Source: an uncultured Eubacterium sp. (GTDB lineage: Bacteria; Bacillota; Clostridia; Oscillospirales; Acutalibacteraceae). From it: a DNA stretch of 64,000 nucleotides. Below, in pieces: positions 27,952 through 36,674 of this stretch (its first letter is position 1; each line of letters begins with the position of its first letter). Made by a program: the position numbers and the translations under genes. The stretch lies in the NCBI GenBank assembly GCA_944380545.1, contig CALWHV010000014.1, positions 237,930 through 301,929 on the forward strand, given 5' to 3'. The notes below the pieces were generated by a model, which saw nothing but the letters and a program-made list of their open reading frames with translations, had not been told where the DNA came from and ran no database searches.

Positions 27952-28659
27952 TCAGGCATATTCCCTTTTCATCTGCTCGCGGATTTTGGCGATTATCCTT
28001 TTCTCAAGGCGAGAGATATAGCTTTGGGATATGCCCATCATATCCGCAAGCTCCTTTTGAGTATGCTCCTTATCGCCCAAAATCCCGAAGCGCTTTTTCA
28101 TCAGCTCGCGCTCCCTTTCCGGCAGCGCGAGTATTATTTTAAGCAAAAGCTCTTTTTCGTCTCTGTACTCAATGTCGCTTGACACCTCGTTTTCGTCGCT
28201 GCCGAGAACATCGCGAAGTGTAAGCTCGTTGCCGTCCCAGTCAATACTGAGCGGCTCGTCAAAGCTCATTTCAAGCTTTGCGCCCGATATCTTGCGAAGG
28301 TGCATCAAAATCTCGTTTTCTATGCAGCGCGAGGCATATGTTGCAAGCTTTATGTTTTTACACGGGTCAAAGGTCTTGACCGCCTTCATAAGGCCTATGG
28401 TGCCTATCGAAACAAGATCCTCCGGCGAAGTGGCGCAGCCGTCGAATTTTTTGGCTATGTATACCACAAGACGAAGATTATGCGTTATCAGTAGCTCTCT
28501 GTTTGAATCATCGCCGTTTCTCAGCTGGTTCATAATCGTTTCCTCCTCCTCGGCGGTAAGCGGAGGAGGCAGAGTTTCCGGCCCGTTTATGTAGTGACAT
28601 TCTTTTTTGAACAGACTGTTTAAAATTCTTTCTAAAAACAGTTTAATTTTTAGCAGCAT
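27952..28659 (-). CDS. sigE: Sporulation sigma factor SigE precursor
   Basis: This is pro-sigma-E, which directs the early mother-cell programme after asymmetric division. The first about 27 residues (KIKLFLERILNSLF, amphipathic) form the pro-sequence removed by SpoIIGA, followed by YINGPETLPPPL as in Bacillus. Region 2 shows NLRLVVYIAKKF and GTIGLMKAVKTFDP then LATYASRCIENEILM; SFDEPLSIDWDGNEL and region 4 MGISQSYISRLEKRIIAKIR are near-identical to known SigE. The ATG at 28659 has a GAGGTG site and overlaps spoIIGA by 17 bp. Length 235 residues, against 239 in Bacillus. Confidence 0.97.
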   Translation of the reverse strand: MLLKIKLFLERILNSLFKKECHYINGPETLPPPLTAEEEETIMNQLRNGDDSNRELLITHNLRLVVYIAKKFDGCATSPEDLVSIGTIGLMKAVKTFDPCKNIKLATYASRCIENEILMHLRKISGAKLEMSFDEPLSIDWDGNELTLRDVLGSDENEVSSDIEYRDEKELLLKIILALPERERELMKKRFGILGDKEHTQKELADMMGISQSYISRLEKRIIAKIREQMKREYA

Positions 28660-29461
28660 AAAGCACCTCTGAAATAGATTTGGGATTGATAATACCACGG
28701 TACTCCCCTTTTTTCATATTGTCGCTCAACGCGATATAAACATCCTTTAGCTGCGCCGTTGCGCGCGAGGTTGAAACAACTACCGAATCGGGCTTAAAGG
28801 CCGCAAGCACCCCCTCTCCGCTGACCGTTGAAACGGGAATAAGCCTGCTGCACTGCGCTCCCTTGAACAGCGAAGAATCGGCAACTATGACCGGGCTGTT
28901 TGAAAACGGTTCGCGCAAATTATTACCGCTGTCGGCAAAAGCAAAGAAAACGGTTTCCTCACCGTTATAGCTGACACTGAGCCGGTAAAGCTCGTTTTTT
29001 GCCGTTTTGCCGTTATATATCCTTACCGCCGCTATGCTTATCAAATAGGCAAAAAGAGCCGATAAAAGGAGCACGGGCGCGGATATATCAAAATATACCG
29101 CGCCGTTTCTGACGGCTATCCCGCTCGGCTTGAATATCATCCACATACCGGCGATAATACCAACGAAAATGAAATTAGAAAGGAAAAACAGCGCCGTATC
29201 CTTGACAAAGCACCTGAAAGTGCTTAGCTTAAAAGCTATCAGCACTATCACACACGCGGCAATCAGCCTGCCGAGAATATTGACGGCGGCGGGCAGTCGG
29301 TCGGCAAGGATTATCAGCGAATAAGCCGCGCCGGCAAAGGAAGCGGCAACAAGCCTGACGAGCTTGAAATTCTGCTTTGCAAGCTTCTGCGTTACGAGCA
29401 GCAGCAAAAAAGTGATAAAGAAATTCACAACGAGCAACACATCTACATAAATTACCGTCAA
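28643..29461 (-). CDS. spoIIGA: Sigma-E processing peptidase SpoIIGA
   Basis: This membrane-embedded aspartic protease matures pro-sigma-E when triggered from the forespore. Five or so membrane segments fill residues 1-145. The soluble C-terminal part contains FADSGNNLREPFSNSPV, with the catalytic DSGN. The start is the TTG at 29461 (GGGTGG site), giving TVIYVDVLLVVNFFI as in the family; the open frame upstream to 29548 contains the promoter and is not used. 272 residues. It is translationally coupled to sigE. Confidence 0.93.
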   Translation of the reverse strand: MTVIYVDVLLVVNFFITFLLLLVTQKLAKQNFKLVRLVAASFAGAAYSLIILADRLPAAVNILGRLIAACVIVLIAFKLSTFRCFVKDTALFFLSNFIFVGIIAGMWMIFKPSGIAVRNGAVYFDISAPVLLLSALFAYLISIAAVRIYNGKTAKNELYRLSVSYNGEETVFFAFADSGNNLREPFSNSPVIVADSSLFKGAQCSRLIPVSTVSGEGVLAAFKPDSVVVSTSRATAQLKDVYIALSDNMKKGEYRGIINPKSISEVLYAAKN

Positions 29462-29477
29462 TCGCACCACCCGTTTT

Positions 29478-29510
29478 ATTATATTAACAAAAGGGCGAAT
29501 AAAATGTCGC
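29478..29510 (-). promoter_or_regulatory. Candidate Spo0A-activated promoter of spoIIGA-sigE
   Basis: A perfect TATAAT (29478-29483, minus strand) has no -35 at 17 bp. GCGACA lies 21 bp upstream (29505-29510), reminiscent of the 22-bp spacer of the Bacillus spoIIG promoter. 0A-box-like sequences TGTCGCT and GGGCGAA (consensus TGNCGAA) sit in this interval. Confidence 0.4.
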
Positions 29511-29520
29511 TTCCTAAGGA

Positions 29521-29556
29521 GCAAAAAATATAAGCGGCTGAAAATCAACCGCTTTT
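29521..29556 (-). terminator. Terminator hairpin, first copy of a 24-bp direct repeat
   Basis: On the minus strand AAGCGG/CCGCTT encloses an 11-base loop and is followed by ATATTTTTT. The 24 bases at 29532-29555 recur at 29840-29863 with one difference. It is probably the original terminator of the cyclophilin operon. Confidence 0.65.
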
Positions 29557-29671
29557 AGGCTGTCGATAAAGCCGGCCGGAACGCGCGAAGATGATTTTAA
29601 AAAAATTTCATTTTCCGTCAAAAACTATTTTGTTGAACAGCCGCCTTGTTTTTTTATCACATAAAAAGAAA

Positions 29672-29843
29672 GAATGCCGCACAGCTGTGCGGCATTCGCG
29701 CTTTTCGCCTTTGCCGGACTCGTAGTATTGATATACGACTTCGCCCGTCAAATGTAAAATCCGGCTCGGTTTCTCGGCAGCCTTTCAGCGTGTCGCGAAA
29801 CGCCTTTCATTGAAATTTTGCCTTTTTTCGACACGCTGAAAGC
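29672..29843 (+). repeat. Structured intergenic repeat, copy A
   Basis: The 172-bp element has a perfect palindrome AATGCCGCACAG/CTGTGCGGCATT at its left end, a small central hairpin around 29720-29740, then CCGGCTCGGTTTCTCGGCAG, and a 14-bp inverted repeat CTTTCAGCGTGTCG/CGACACGCTGAAAG at its right end. The same string of blocks occurs in reverse orientation at 63828-63993. It has no open reading frame. The 420-bp gap between spoIIGA and the cyclophilin gene (29462-29882) otherwise holds only the terminator repeats, the spoIIGA promoter and about 115 bp of AT-rich sequence (29557-29671) in which nothing was recognised. Confidence 0.85.
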
Positions 29844-29863
29844 AGCTGAAAATCAACCGCTTT
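29840..29863 (-). repeat. Second copy of the 24-bp terminator hairpin
   Basis: It matches 29532-29555 at 23 of 24 positions in direct orientation. Read on the minus strand, 20 bp past the cyclophilin stop, it forms an 11-bp stem (two G-T wobbles) but the T-run is replaced by the end of repeat copy A. Confidence 0.8.
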
Positions 29864-29882
29864 GATAAGCTTGATGTAAAAA

Positions 29883-30461
29883 TTATTTTAGTATTTCTAT
29901 CGTGCTGATAACGACATCGCTGAGTGGTTTGTCGTTAGCGTCGCATTCAACGGCGGCAATGGAATCGAGCACATCCGCTCCGGAAATCAGGCGTCCGAAC
30001 ACGGTGTGGTGAAAATCGAGCCAAGGCGTGCCGCCCGCCTCTTTATATGTATCAATCACCTGCTGCGGAAAGCCGTTGTCCTTTAACTGCTCCATCTGCG
30101 AAAGGAGCGAATCCGGCACATCCTTTGCCTGAACGATAAAAAACTGGCTGCCGTTTGTGTTGGGGCCGGCGTTCGCCATTGAAAGCGCGCCGTAATAATT
30201 GCGCGCGTCAATACTGAACTCATCCTCAAAGGAGCCACCGAAAACAGATTCGCCGCCCATACCCGTTCCGGTTGGGTCGCCGCCCTGAATCATAAAATCT
30301 TTTATGACGCGGTGAAAGATAAGGCCGTTATAATAGCCGTTTTCACTGTGGCGAACGAAATTCTCAACCGCCTTGGGCGCCGCCTGCGGGAAAAGCTCAA
30401 AGCTCATATCACCCATATTTGTTTTGATAACGGCTCTAACGCCGCTTGAATAATTATCCAT
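29883..30461 (-). CDS. Cyclophilin-type peptidyl-prolyl cis-trans isomerase
   Basis: The protein (192 residues) has no signal peptide and should be cytoplasmic, assisting protein folding. Cyclophilin motifs are [20 protein letters not shown] (catalytic Arg), [19 protein letters not shown] and [18 protein letters not shown] roughly 30-residue insertion (around [26 protein letters not shown] shortened here to its ends) separates the two halves of the active site, as in several clostridial forms. The ATG overlaps the GH2 stop (TAATG). Last gene of the peptidase/ABC/GH2 operon. Confidence 0.93.
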   Translation of the reverse strand: MDNYSSGVRAVIKTNMGDMSFELFPQAAPKAVENFVRHSENGYYNGLIFHRVIKDFMIQGGDPTGTGMGGESVFGGSFEDEFSIDARNYYGALSMANAGPNTNGSQFFIVQAKDVPDSLLSQMEQLKDNGFPQQVIDTYKEAGGTPWLDFHHTVFGRLISGADVLDSIAAVECDANDKPLSDVVISTIEILK

Positions 30462-32155
30462 TACAAATGCACCCTTTCGTTGATAGCTTTAAGCAGAGAT
30501 ACGGGTATCTTCTGCACCTTTCTGTCGTAAGTCAAAATGCCGTTGAGCTCATCTTCAACATCTGTTAGCTGCGTATAGACCGTTGCGCTCAGGCCCCTTT
30601 TGATCTGCGGGATTATTGTGCGCTCATAGCATTTCCTGTAAGCGTTTGCAAGGCTTTGCGGCGAGCCGTAGATCTTATAGCCGAACATCTTGTTATTAAA
30701 GGTGTGCCCCTTAACGCGATGTGAAAAGCCGCCGAACTCGGAAAGCACATACGGTCTGCCGCCCGCCTTTACCTTGATGGGCGTGAAATAAATATGCTTT
30801 GAAATAACATCGGTCACTCCCCTGTCGTGCCAGCCGGAGGCGGTATCTACCGTTCTTGTCGGGTCAAGCTTTTTGATAAGCTCATAAGCCGCGGCGCTGT
30901 CAAACTGGCCCCAGCCCTCGTTAAACGGCACCCAGAGCGCGATGCAAGGGCAGTTGTAAAGAGCGTTTATCATCTCTTTTAGTTCGTTATAATAGCTTTT
31001 TCTCTGTTCGGGGTCCGTGCGCTTAAAGGTTTTATAATTCGTGTCGTCAAGATTTATACCGATAAACGGAAGCACGCTTATCTCAAGTCCGTAGCTGCCG
31101 CCGCCGTTTATCATATCCTGCCAAACGAGTATTCCGTTTACATCGCAGTAATGGTACCAGAGCATCGGCTCTATCTTGATATGCTTTCTGAGCATATTAA
31201 AGCCCATTTTCTTTACTGATTCAACATCGTTTTTCAGCGCTTCGTTTGACGGCGGGGTCAAAAAGCCGTCCGGATAATAACCCTGGTCAAGAAGCCCGTT
31301 ATGAAAATAAGGCTTATTATTTAGGAAGAGCCTCCAAACGCCGCTGCCGTCCTTGCCGGTGGAGAATTTCCTCATTCCGAAATAGGAATCGACCCTGTCC
31401 TCCCCGCAGCGGAAAACCACCTTATAGAGGAACGGACTTTCCGGCGACCACGGCTTGAAATCGGGAAGCTTGATAACATTATCGCTTGTTTGGGCGATAA
31501 GCTGCTCTGAATCATACACGCTTGCCGTAACGGTGCAGTCCGCATCATAATCAAAGCGCACCTGTTCGTTATCAAAATCGGGCGTGATCTTAACGCCGTG
31601 AAGGTATTCCCGAGGCGTGCTCTCAATCCAAACGCTCTGCCAGATACCGCTCTGCGGGCTGTACCATATCTGCCCGCGCTTGAATTTCTGCTTTCCGCGC
31701 GAATATTCGCCCGTATCGGAAATATCGCGAACGGTGACCTCGATAGTATTATCACCATCTTTGATAAAATCCGTTATCTCAAGGGAAAACGGAGTATATC
31801 CGCCGGTGTGACCTCCGGCAAAGGATGAATTGATATAGACCTTGCAGGTTTGATCCACCGCGCCGAAATTGATGAATACCCTGCCGCGGTTGAAGCCGGC
31901 GGGAAGGCTGAAGCTGCGAGCGTAATGCAGCCACTCATCAGGGGCAAGAACGCGCCCGACGCCTGAGAGCGGAGTTTCGGGTGAAAACGGAACCAATATT
32001 TTTTGCGGGAATTCGTGCGGAAGCTTTTCGGATTTTGTGAATGCGCACCGCCACTCGCCGTTTAAGCTGAGATAACTGTCGCGCTTGAACTGCGGGCGCG
32101 GATATTCGCCGAGCGGACAGGTCTTGTCAAGCTTTTCGCCGTATTCAGTCAGCAT
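30461..32155 (-). CDS. Glycoside hydrolase family 2 protein (beta-galactosidase/glucuronidase superfamily)
   Basis: The cytoplasmic enzyme (564 residues) has an N-terminal sugar-binding jelly roll ([12 protein letters not shown]), an Ig-like middle domain and a TIM barrel. The acid/base is in [12 protein letters not shown] and the nucleophile in [11 protein letters not shown], so it should be active as a retaining exo-glycosidase. It lacks the large C-terminal domains of LacZ. The second ATG (32155) fits the GCGAGGTG site; the first (32161) is too close. The start lies in the end of the ABC exporter gene (11-bp overlap). Which sugar linkage it cuts cannot be told. Confidence 0.85.
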   Translation of the reverse strand: MLTEYGEKLDKTCPLGEYPRPQFKRDSYLSLNGEWRCAFTKSEKLPHEFPQKILVPFSPETPLSGVGRVLAPDEWLHYARSFSLPAGFNRGRVFINFGAVDQTCKVYINSSFAGGHTGGYTPFSLEITDFIKDGDNTIEVTVRDISDTGEYSRGKQKFKRGQIWYSPQSGIWQSVWIESTPREYLHGVKITPDFDNEQVRFDYDADCTVTASVYDSEQLIAQTSDNVIKLPDFKPWSPESPFLYKVVFRCGEDRVDSYFGMRKFSTGKDGSGVWRLFLNNKPYFHNGLLDQGYYPDGFLTPPSNEALKNDVESVKKMGFNMLRKHIKIEPMLWYHYCDVNGILVWQDMINGGGSYGLEISVLPFIGINLDDTNYKTFKRTDPEQRKSYYNELKEMINALYNCPCIALWVPFNEGWGQFDSAAAYELIKKLDPTRTVDTASGWHDRGVTDVISKHIYFTPIKVKAGGRPYVLSEFGGFSHRVKGHTFNNKMFGYKIYGSPQSLANAYRKCYERTIIPQIKRGLSATVYTQLTDVEDELNGILTYDRKVQKIPVSLLKAINERVHL

Positions 32156-33869
32156 TTTCATTCACCTCGCTGATAATTTTTGCATTTTCTATTCTTACAT
32201 GCTTATTGCATATCTCAAGCGCAGCTCTTTTATGGCTGACGATTATGCAGGTAACATTATTAAGGTTTTTCAGATTTTCAAGGAATTCGCGTTCGGTCTC
32301 TTCATCAAGCGCGGAGGTAGCCTCGTCAAGCAGAAGTATCGGAGATTTGCTGAGCATCGAGCGGGCAATCGCAAGCCGCTGAAGCTGCCCCTCGGACAAG
32401 CCGAGGCCGTTTTCACCGATAACGGTATACATTCCCTGCGGCAGCTCCGATATGAATTTATCCGCGCAGGCGATATGAACGGCGTTTTCTACCTCCTCGT
32501 CGGTAACATCGGGATGAATAAAGGTAATGTTATCCCTTATGGTGCCGGAGAGCAGCATATTCCCCTGCGGCACATATGAAAACAGGCGGCGTGTATGCCT
32601 GTCCACGGGCAGACTCTCGTTTTCAAGCTCAAGCGAAACGCTGCCGCTTTGAACATTCAGCACGCCGAGCAGCAGCTTTAAAAGCGTGCTTTTACCGATT
32701 CCGGAAATTCCGGTTATGGCGATAAAATCGCCCTTATCGACCGTCAGCGAGGTGTGGTCGAGCACAAGCTCCCTGCCGTAGCCGAATGTGATATCGTCAA
32801 ATTTTATCCGCTTTAGTGCATTATAGGTGGCGTCAACATCCGCGTCGCTGCTGTTGCTCTCTTTTTCATCCGGCAGCGCTTCGATCTCCATAAGACGCTC
32901 AGCGGACGCCAAAACGCTGTAATATTTAGGCAGGGTTGCGGACAGGTTGGCAAACGGCCCCTGCACCTGGTTTACGAGCTGGAGCATCGCCGTTACCGTG
33001 CCGTAGGTTATGCTGATTCCGCCGAAGCCGAGAAGACCGAGCGCGCCGTATGCAAGCGCAAAGACATAGCCGAGATTGAACACAGAGGATATACCGGCGT
33101 TTGAAAGAATATTGAAGAAGCGCCGCTTCATTCTTGCCTTGAAATTTTCCTCCTGAAGCTCGTTTGCCTTATCGTCTATCTTTTTTTCCGCGGCAAAGGA
33201 TTTAACTACAAGCAGATTCAAGACCGATTCCTGGAAAAACGAGCGCGTTGCGCCCTCCGTTTCCTGCACGCGGCGGTGGAGCTTTTTCATCGGATTCCTG
33301 AAAATGCGCAGACAGATGAACACGAAAAGACCGCCGGCAACAAAAACAAGAGCAAAAACGCGGCTTATCACAACAAGATACACGAACGCGCAGACAAGGC
33401 GCACAACATAAAACACGGAATTCGGGATTATTGTTGTAATCCCGTCCGTGACCACGGTTATGTCGTTAAAAAGCCGGTTTTGAAGCTCGCCCGTGTGGTA
33501 TGAGGTTATGCTGCAGTAATCCTTTTTTAATATCTGCGAGAGCATATACGAGCGGTATTCTATATCGAGCCTGCCGCGAAGCCGCTCAGAAAAGCTGTTT
33601 GAAAACAGGTTGAGCGAAAGCTGAAGCATAATAATTCCGAAAAGAGCCGCGGCATATTTAAGCACATAAATATGGTCGTGGTAAACGACGGCGCCGTCTA
33701 TTACATTTTTTGAAAAATCGGCAAAAACAACGGAAAGCGTTGCCCAAACGATATTGGCGGCAATGATAAGCGCCATTCGCCAGAGCTGCTTTCTGCCGAT
33801 CCTGAAAAGCCAGCCGAGCGTTTTGAAATCATTTTTAGTCAGTTTTCGCTTTTGAATATTCTCACTCAC
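32145..33869 (-). CDS. ABC exporter, fused membrane and ATPase domains
   Basis: This 574-residue half-transporter has six membrane helices (about residues 35-330) followed by a nucleotide-binding domain: Walker A TGISGIGKSTLL, signature LSEGQLQRLAIAR, Walker B PILLLDEATSALD. It would dimerise and export a lipid, drug or peptide. There is no N-terminal C39 peptidase domain. The start is a GTG at 33869 with GGAG eight bases upstream, overlapping the end of the S26-like gene by 8 bp, so its substrate may be linked to that peptidase. Confidence 0.88.
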   Translation of the reverse strand: MSENIQKRKLTKNDFKTLGWLFRIGRKQLWRMALIIAANIVWATLSVVFADFSKNVIDGAVVYHDHIYVLKYAAALFGIIMLQLSLNLFSNSFSERLRGRLDIEYRSYMLSQILKKDYCSITSYHTGELQNRLFNDITVVTDGITTIIPNSVFYVVRLVCAFVYLVVISRVFALVFVAGGLFVFICLRIFRNPMKKLHRRVQETEGATRSFFQESVLNLLVVKSFAAEKKIDDKANELQEENFKARMKRRFFNILSNAGISSVFNLGYVFALAYGALGLLGFGGISITYGTVTAMLQLVNQVQGPFANLSATLPKYYSVLASAERLMEIEALPDEKESNSSDADVDATYNALKRIKFDDITFGYGRELVLDHTSLTVDKGDFIAITGISGIGKSTLLKLLLGVLNVQSGSVSLELENESLPVDRHTRRLFSYVPQGNMLLSGTIRDNITFIHPDVTDEEVENAVHIACADKFISELPQGMYTVIGENGLGLSEGQLQRLAIARSMLSKSPILLLDEATSALDEETEREFLENLKNLNNVTCIIVSHKRAALEICNKHVRIENAKIISEVNENAD

Positions 33870-34332
33870 TTGATAAACTCCGTTTTAAGATTCTTATCAG
33901 CTTACGCACGGCGCGCTTGCCGTAAACATACAGGGGGCGCAGAGGATAAAGCGCTACCCAAAGCCTTGAATAGAGCTTGTAAAGCCTGTTTTTATCGAGA
34001 TCTACATAACGCCTGCCGTTTTTGTAAAAGCCGCGCAAAACGCCGATTATCATATCGTCCGTTACATATTCTTTTCTCAAAAGATTATCGCCTATGATGA
34101 TGTAATGATCGGGCTTTACGGCAACTATGCGGTGCATAATATATTTGCCCGAAGGCGAAACATAGACGGGAATATCGTATTTTTTGAGCCTGCCCGCCGG
34201 GCGCACTACGATGATATTATCCTTTTGATGATGAATGAGCGGCTCCATTGATGTGCCGCTTGTCAGCCCCGTATACACGCCGTTTTTTTCAAGCGCCTCT
34301 TTGATGCTGACAAGATGCTCCGTTTTGCTCAA
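33862..34332 (-). CDS. S24/S26-family signal-peptidase-like protein
   Basis: The 156-residue protein carries the nucleophile motif TSGTSMEPL (Ser near residue 27-28). Where bacterial leader peptidases have a catalytic Lys, it has YIMHRIVAV, the Ser-His arrangement of SipW-type and eukaryotic signal peptidases, followed by the conserved IIGDN box. No N-terminal membrane anchor is visible; the C-terminus is strongly basic with KLYSRLWVALYPL. The start is a TTG with GGGGTG eight bases upstream. It leads the ABC exporter/GH2/cyclophilin operon. It may process the exporter's substrate, but no precursor gene is visible nearby. Confidence 0.75.
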   Translation of the reverse strand: MSKTEHLVSIKEALEKNGVYTGLTSGTSMEPLIHHQKDNIIVVRPAGRLKKYDIPVYVSPSGKYIMHRIVAVKPDHYIIIGDNLLRKEYVTDDMIIGVLRGFYKNGRRYVDLDKNRLYKLYSRLWVALYPLRPLYVYGKRAVRKLIRILKRSLSSE

Positions 34333-34365
34333 AAATAAAACACCCCAACAATGAAATTCATATAA

Positions 34366-34394
34366 AGTATATCATAATAAGGAATCATAAGCAA
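34366..34394 (-). promoter_or_regulatory. Promoter of the S26-peptidase/ABC/GH2/cyclophilin operon
   Basis: TTGCTT (34389-34394, minus strand) and TATACT (34366-34371) are 17 bp apart, about 34 bp before the TTG start. Confidence 0.65.
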
Positions 34395-34403
34395 GCAGAA
34401 AAG

Positions 34404-34435
34404 CGCCGCCGAAGCAGAGCAACGGCGGCGGTCAT
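34404..34435 (-). terminator. Probable terminator of the ilv-leu operon
   Basis: On the minus strand GCCGCCG/CGGCGGC with an 11-base loop is followed by GCTTTTC. It lies just past the stop of the gene at 34441. The T-run is short. Confidence 0.6.
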
Positions 34436-34440
34436 AGCGT

Positions 34441-34869
34441 TCAAAGCAGCTTTTGAAGCTCTTTATCAACGCTGTATGTAATATTGTTTTCCGCGCACCA
34501 TTCGATAAGCTTATTGACAATATACCTGTCGCCGAAATCAACAAGCCCGTCCTTTAGCTCGGGGTACGCGTTGAAATATTTCCAGAAGGTTTCAATAAAA
34601 TCATCGGGATGCACCTTTGAAAGCACACCGCGAAGCTTGGCGGAGCCGCGCTGCTTTATAAAGGCGCGCATAACCTCTTCATTGCTGACGGACAGCATCG
34701 GTATAAGACCGAGAGAAACGAGATATGCCGTTTGACCCACATCGTCCGGCTTATCAAGGTCCTGAAGCTCCGATATGCTTTTAACGGTATAATCCCTGTA
34801 AGAAAACCAATATTCGGATGAGCCGCCGCCCAGCTTTTGCAGCAGCTCGTTATTTATAACAAGTGTCAT
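34441..34869 (-). CDS. Hypothetical protein at the end of the ilv-leu operon
   Basis: This 142-residue protein is not recognised. It is soluble and mostly helical by composition, with an acidic, Leu-rich pattern: a GGGSSEYWFSYRDYTVKSI start, a central GQTAYLVSLGLIP, and a C-terminal half with HPDDFIETFWKYFNAYPELKD. No cysteine cluster, nucleotide-binding loop or membrane segment is present. The ATG (34869) follows the leuD stop by 17 bp, so it is co-expressed with branched-chain amino acid genes. The C-terminal text ends close to a terminator. Confidence 0.75.
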   Translation of the reverse strand: MTLVINNELLQKLGGGSSEYWFSYRDYTVKSISELQDLDKPDDVGQTAYLVSLGLIPMLSVSNEEVMRAFIKQRGSAKLRGVLSKVHPDDFIETFWKYFNAYPELKDGLVDFGDRYIVNKLIEWCAENNITYSVDKELQKLL

Positions 34870-34886
34870 TTTCTGAAAGACCCCTA

Positions 34887-35369
34887 TCAGCCGATGGAAT
34901 TTATAAGGCCGCCCTTTGCTATGATATTCTGGATGAAATCCGGAAACGGCTGAGCCTTGAAGCTTTTTGAAAGCGTGATGTCCGTTATGACGCCGGTGTT
35001 GAAATCAACCTCAACAACATCGCCCTCCTGAATCTCCCGCGCGGCTTCATCGCACTCAAGAATGGCAAGGCCGATATTGATTGCGTTTCTGTAAAAAATA
35101 CGAGCAAAGGTAGAGGCGATAACGCAGGACACCCCGCTTGCCTTGATGGCGATGGGCGCGTGCTCTCTTGAAGAGCCGCAGCCGAAATTGGCGCCGGCAA
35201 CCATAATATCGCCGGGCTTTACCTTTTTAACAAAATCGGCGTCTATATCCTCCATACAGTGAGAGGCAAGCCAAGCGTCGTCGCTTTTATTAAGATAACG
35301 CGCGGGGATGATGACATCCGTGTCAACATTATCTCCGAATTTATGAACAGTGCCTTTTACTTTATCCAT
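34887..35369 (-). CDS. leuD: 3-isopropylmalate dehydratase small subunit
   Basis: This subunit completes the aconitase-like isomerase of leucine synthesis (2-isopropylmalate to 3-isopropylmalate). The 160-residue protein is the short, thermophile/archaeal-like form common in Clostridia: [19 protein letters not shown] at the start, and the substrate loop [19 protein letters not shown] strong AAGGAGG site precedes the ATG. It lies 12 bp downstream of leuC. Confidence 0.95.
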   Translation of the reverse strand: MDKVKGTVHKFGDNVDTDVIIPARYLNKSDDAWLASHCMEDIDADFVKKVKPGDIMVAGANFGCGSSREHAPIAIKASGVSCVIASTFARIFYRNAINIGLAILECDEAAREIQEGDVVEVDFNTGVITDITLSKSFKAQPFPDFIQNIIAKGGLINSIG

Positions 35370-35381
35370 AACGATGCCTCC

Positions 35382-36647
35382 TTAAACGGATTCGGGGCCG
35401 CAGACATATCCGGCAACCGCAGACGCCGCCGCAACGGCGGGAGAAGCAAGATATATTTCTGATTCCGTGTGGCCCATTCTGCCGACAAAATTTCTGTTTG
35501 AGGTGGAAACGGCTCGTTCGCGCTTTGCAAGGATGCCCATATGTCCGCCGAGGCAGGGTCCGCAGGTGGGTGTTGAAACAACTGCTCCCGCTTCAATGAA
35601 TATCTCCGTAAGCCCCTCTTTGATGCAGTCAAGATAGATCTGCTGGGTGGCGGGAATTATGATAGCGCGAACGCCGTTTGCAACCTTTCTGCCCTTGAGG
35701 ATCTGAGCGGCGGTGCGCATATCCTCCATTCTGCCGTTTGTGCAGGAGCCGATGACCACCTGGTCTATCTTGATATGCTCCTTTTCCGCCTCGTCTATTG
35801 TTTTTGTGTTTTCAGGAAGATGCGGGAAAGCAACGGTAGGCCTCAAGGAAGAGAGGTCTATCGTTACGGTGCTTTCATATTCGGCGTCTTCATCTGCTTC
35901 GTAAATCTTATACTCGCGCTCGGACCTGCCGTTTACATAGGCGAGCGTTATATCGTCTACGGGGAAAATGCCGTTTTTAGCGCCGCATTCAATCGCCATA
36001 TTTGAAATGGTAAGCCTGTCGTCCATAGAGAGCTCGGAAACGCCTTCGCCCGTGAACTCAAGGCTCTTGTAAAGCGCGCCGTCAACTCCTATCCTGCCGA
36101 TAAGCTCAAGCACAACATCCTTGCCGCAGATATATTGCGGTTTTTTGCCCGTTATAACCACCTTGATGGCGGACGGCACCTTGAACCACGCCATTCCAGT
36201 CATCATACCGGCAGCCATATCGGTTGAGCCGACGCCTGTTGAAAACGCGCCGAGCGCGCCGTAGGTACAGGTATGGCTGTCCGCGCCGATAATGCAGTCG
36301 CCGCAGGTAACGATGCCCTGCTCCGGCAAAAGCGCGTGTTCGATGCCCATTTTGCCGACATCGTAATAATGGCGTATGCCGTGGCGGGATGCGAATTCAC
36401 GCACCTGCTTGCAGTTTTGAGCCGACTGGATATCCTTGTTCGGAGTGAAATGGTCCATAACAAGAGAGATCCTGTTTTTATCAAATATCTTATCCTTGCC
36501 GTATTTCGCCATAACATTTATGGCGACGGGCGAGGTTACATCATTGCCGAGCACCATATCGAGCCTTGCGTTGATGAGCTGCCCGGCTGTGACGCTTTGA
36601 AGCCCCGCGTGATCGGCAAGGATCTTCTGAGTCATTGTCATTCCCAT
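35382..36647 (-). CDS. leuC: 3-isopropylmalate dehydratase large subunit
   Basis: The 421-residue protein carries the iron-sulphur cluster of the isomerase: cysteines in VIGSCTNGR and [11 protein letters not shown]. Further aconitase motifs are [15 protein letters not shown] and [17 protein letters not shown]. It begins [14 protein letters not shown] as in the family. It sits between ilvN and leuD; leuA and leuB are not in the window. Confidence 0.96.
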   Translation of the reverse strand: MGMTMTQKILADHAGLQSVTAGQLINARLDMVLGNDVTSPVAINVMAKYGKDKIFDKNRISLVMDHFTPNKDIQSAQNCKQVREFASRHGIRHYYDVGKMGIEHALLPEQGIVTCGDCIIGADSHTCTYGALGAFSTGVGSTDMAAGMMTGMAWFKVPSAIKVVITGKKPQYICGKDVVLELIGRIGVDGALYKSLEFTGEGVSELSMDDRLTISNMAIECGAKNGIFPVDDITLAYVNGRSEREYKIYEADEDAEYESTVTIDLSSLRPTVAFPHLPENTKTIDEAEKEHIKIDQVVIGSCTNGRMEDMRTAAQILKGRKVANGVRAIIIPATQQIYLDCIKEGLTEIFIEAGAVVSTPTCGPCLGGHMGILAKRERAVSTSNRNFVGRMGHTESEIYLASPAVAAASAVAGYVCGPESV

Positions 36648-36674
36648 AAAAAATCACCTGTAATATGCTTAAAA

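Noticed and set aside
29672..29843. Repeat copy A as a CRISPR unit or an IS element
   Set aside because: Only single copies with internal hairpins, no regular spacing, no transposase frame.
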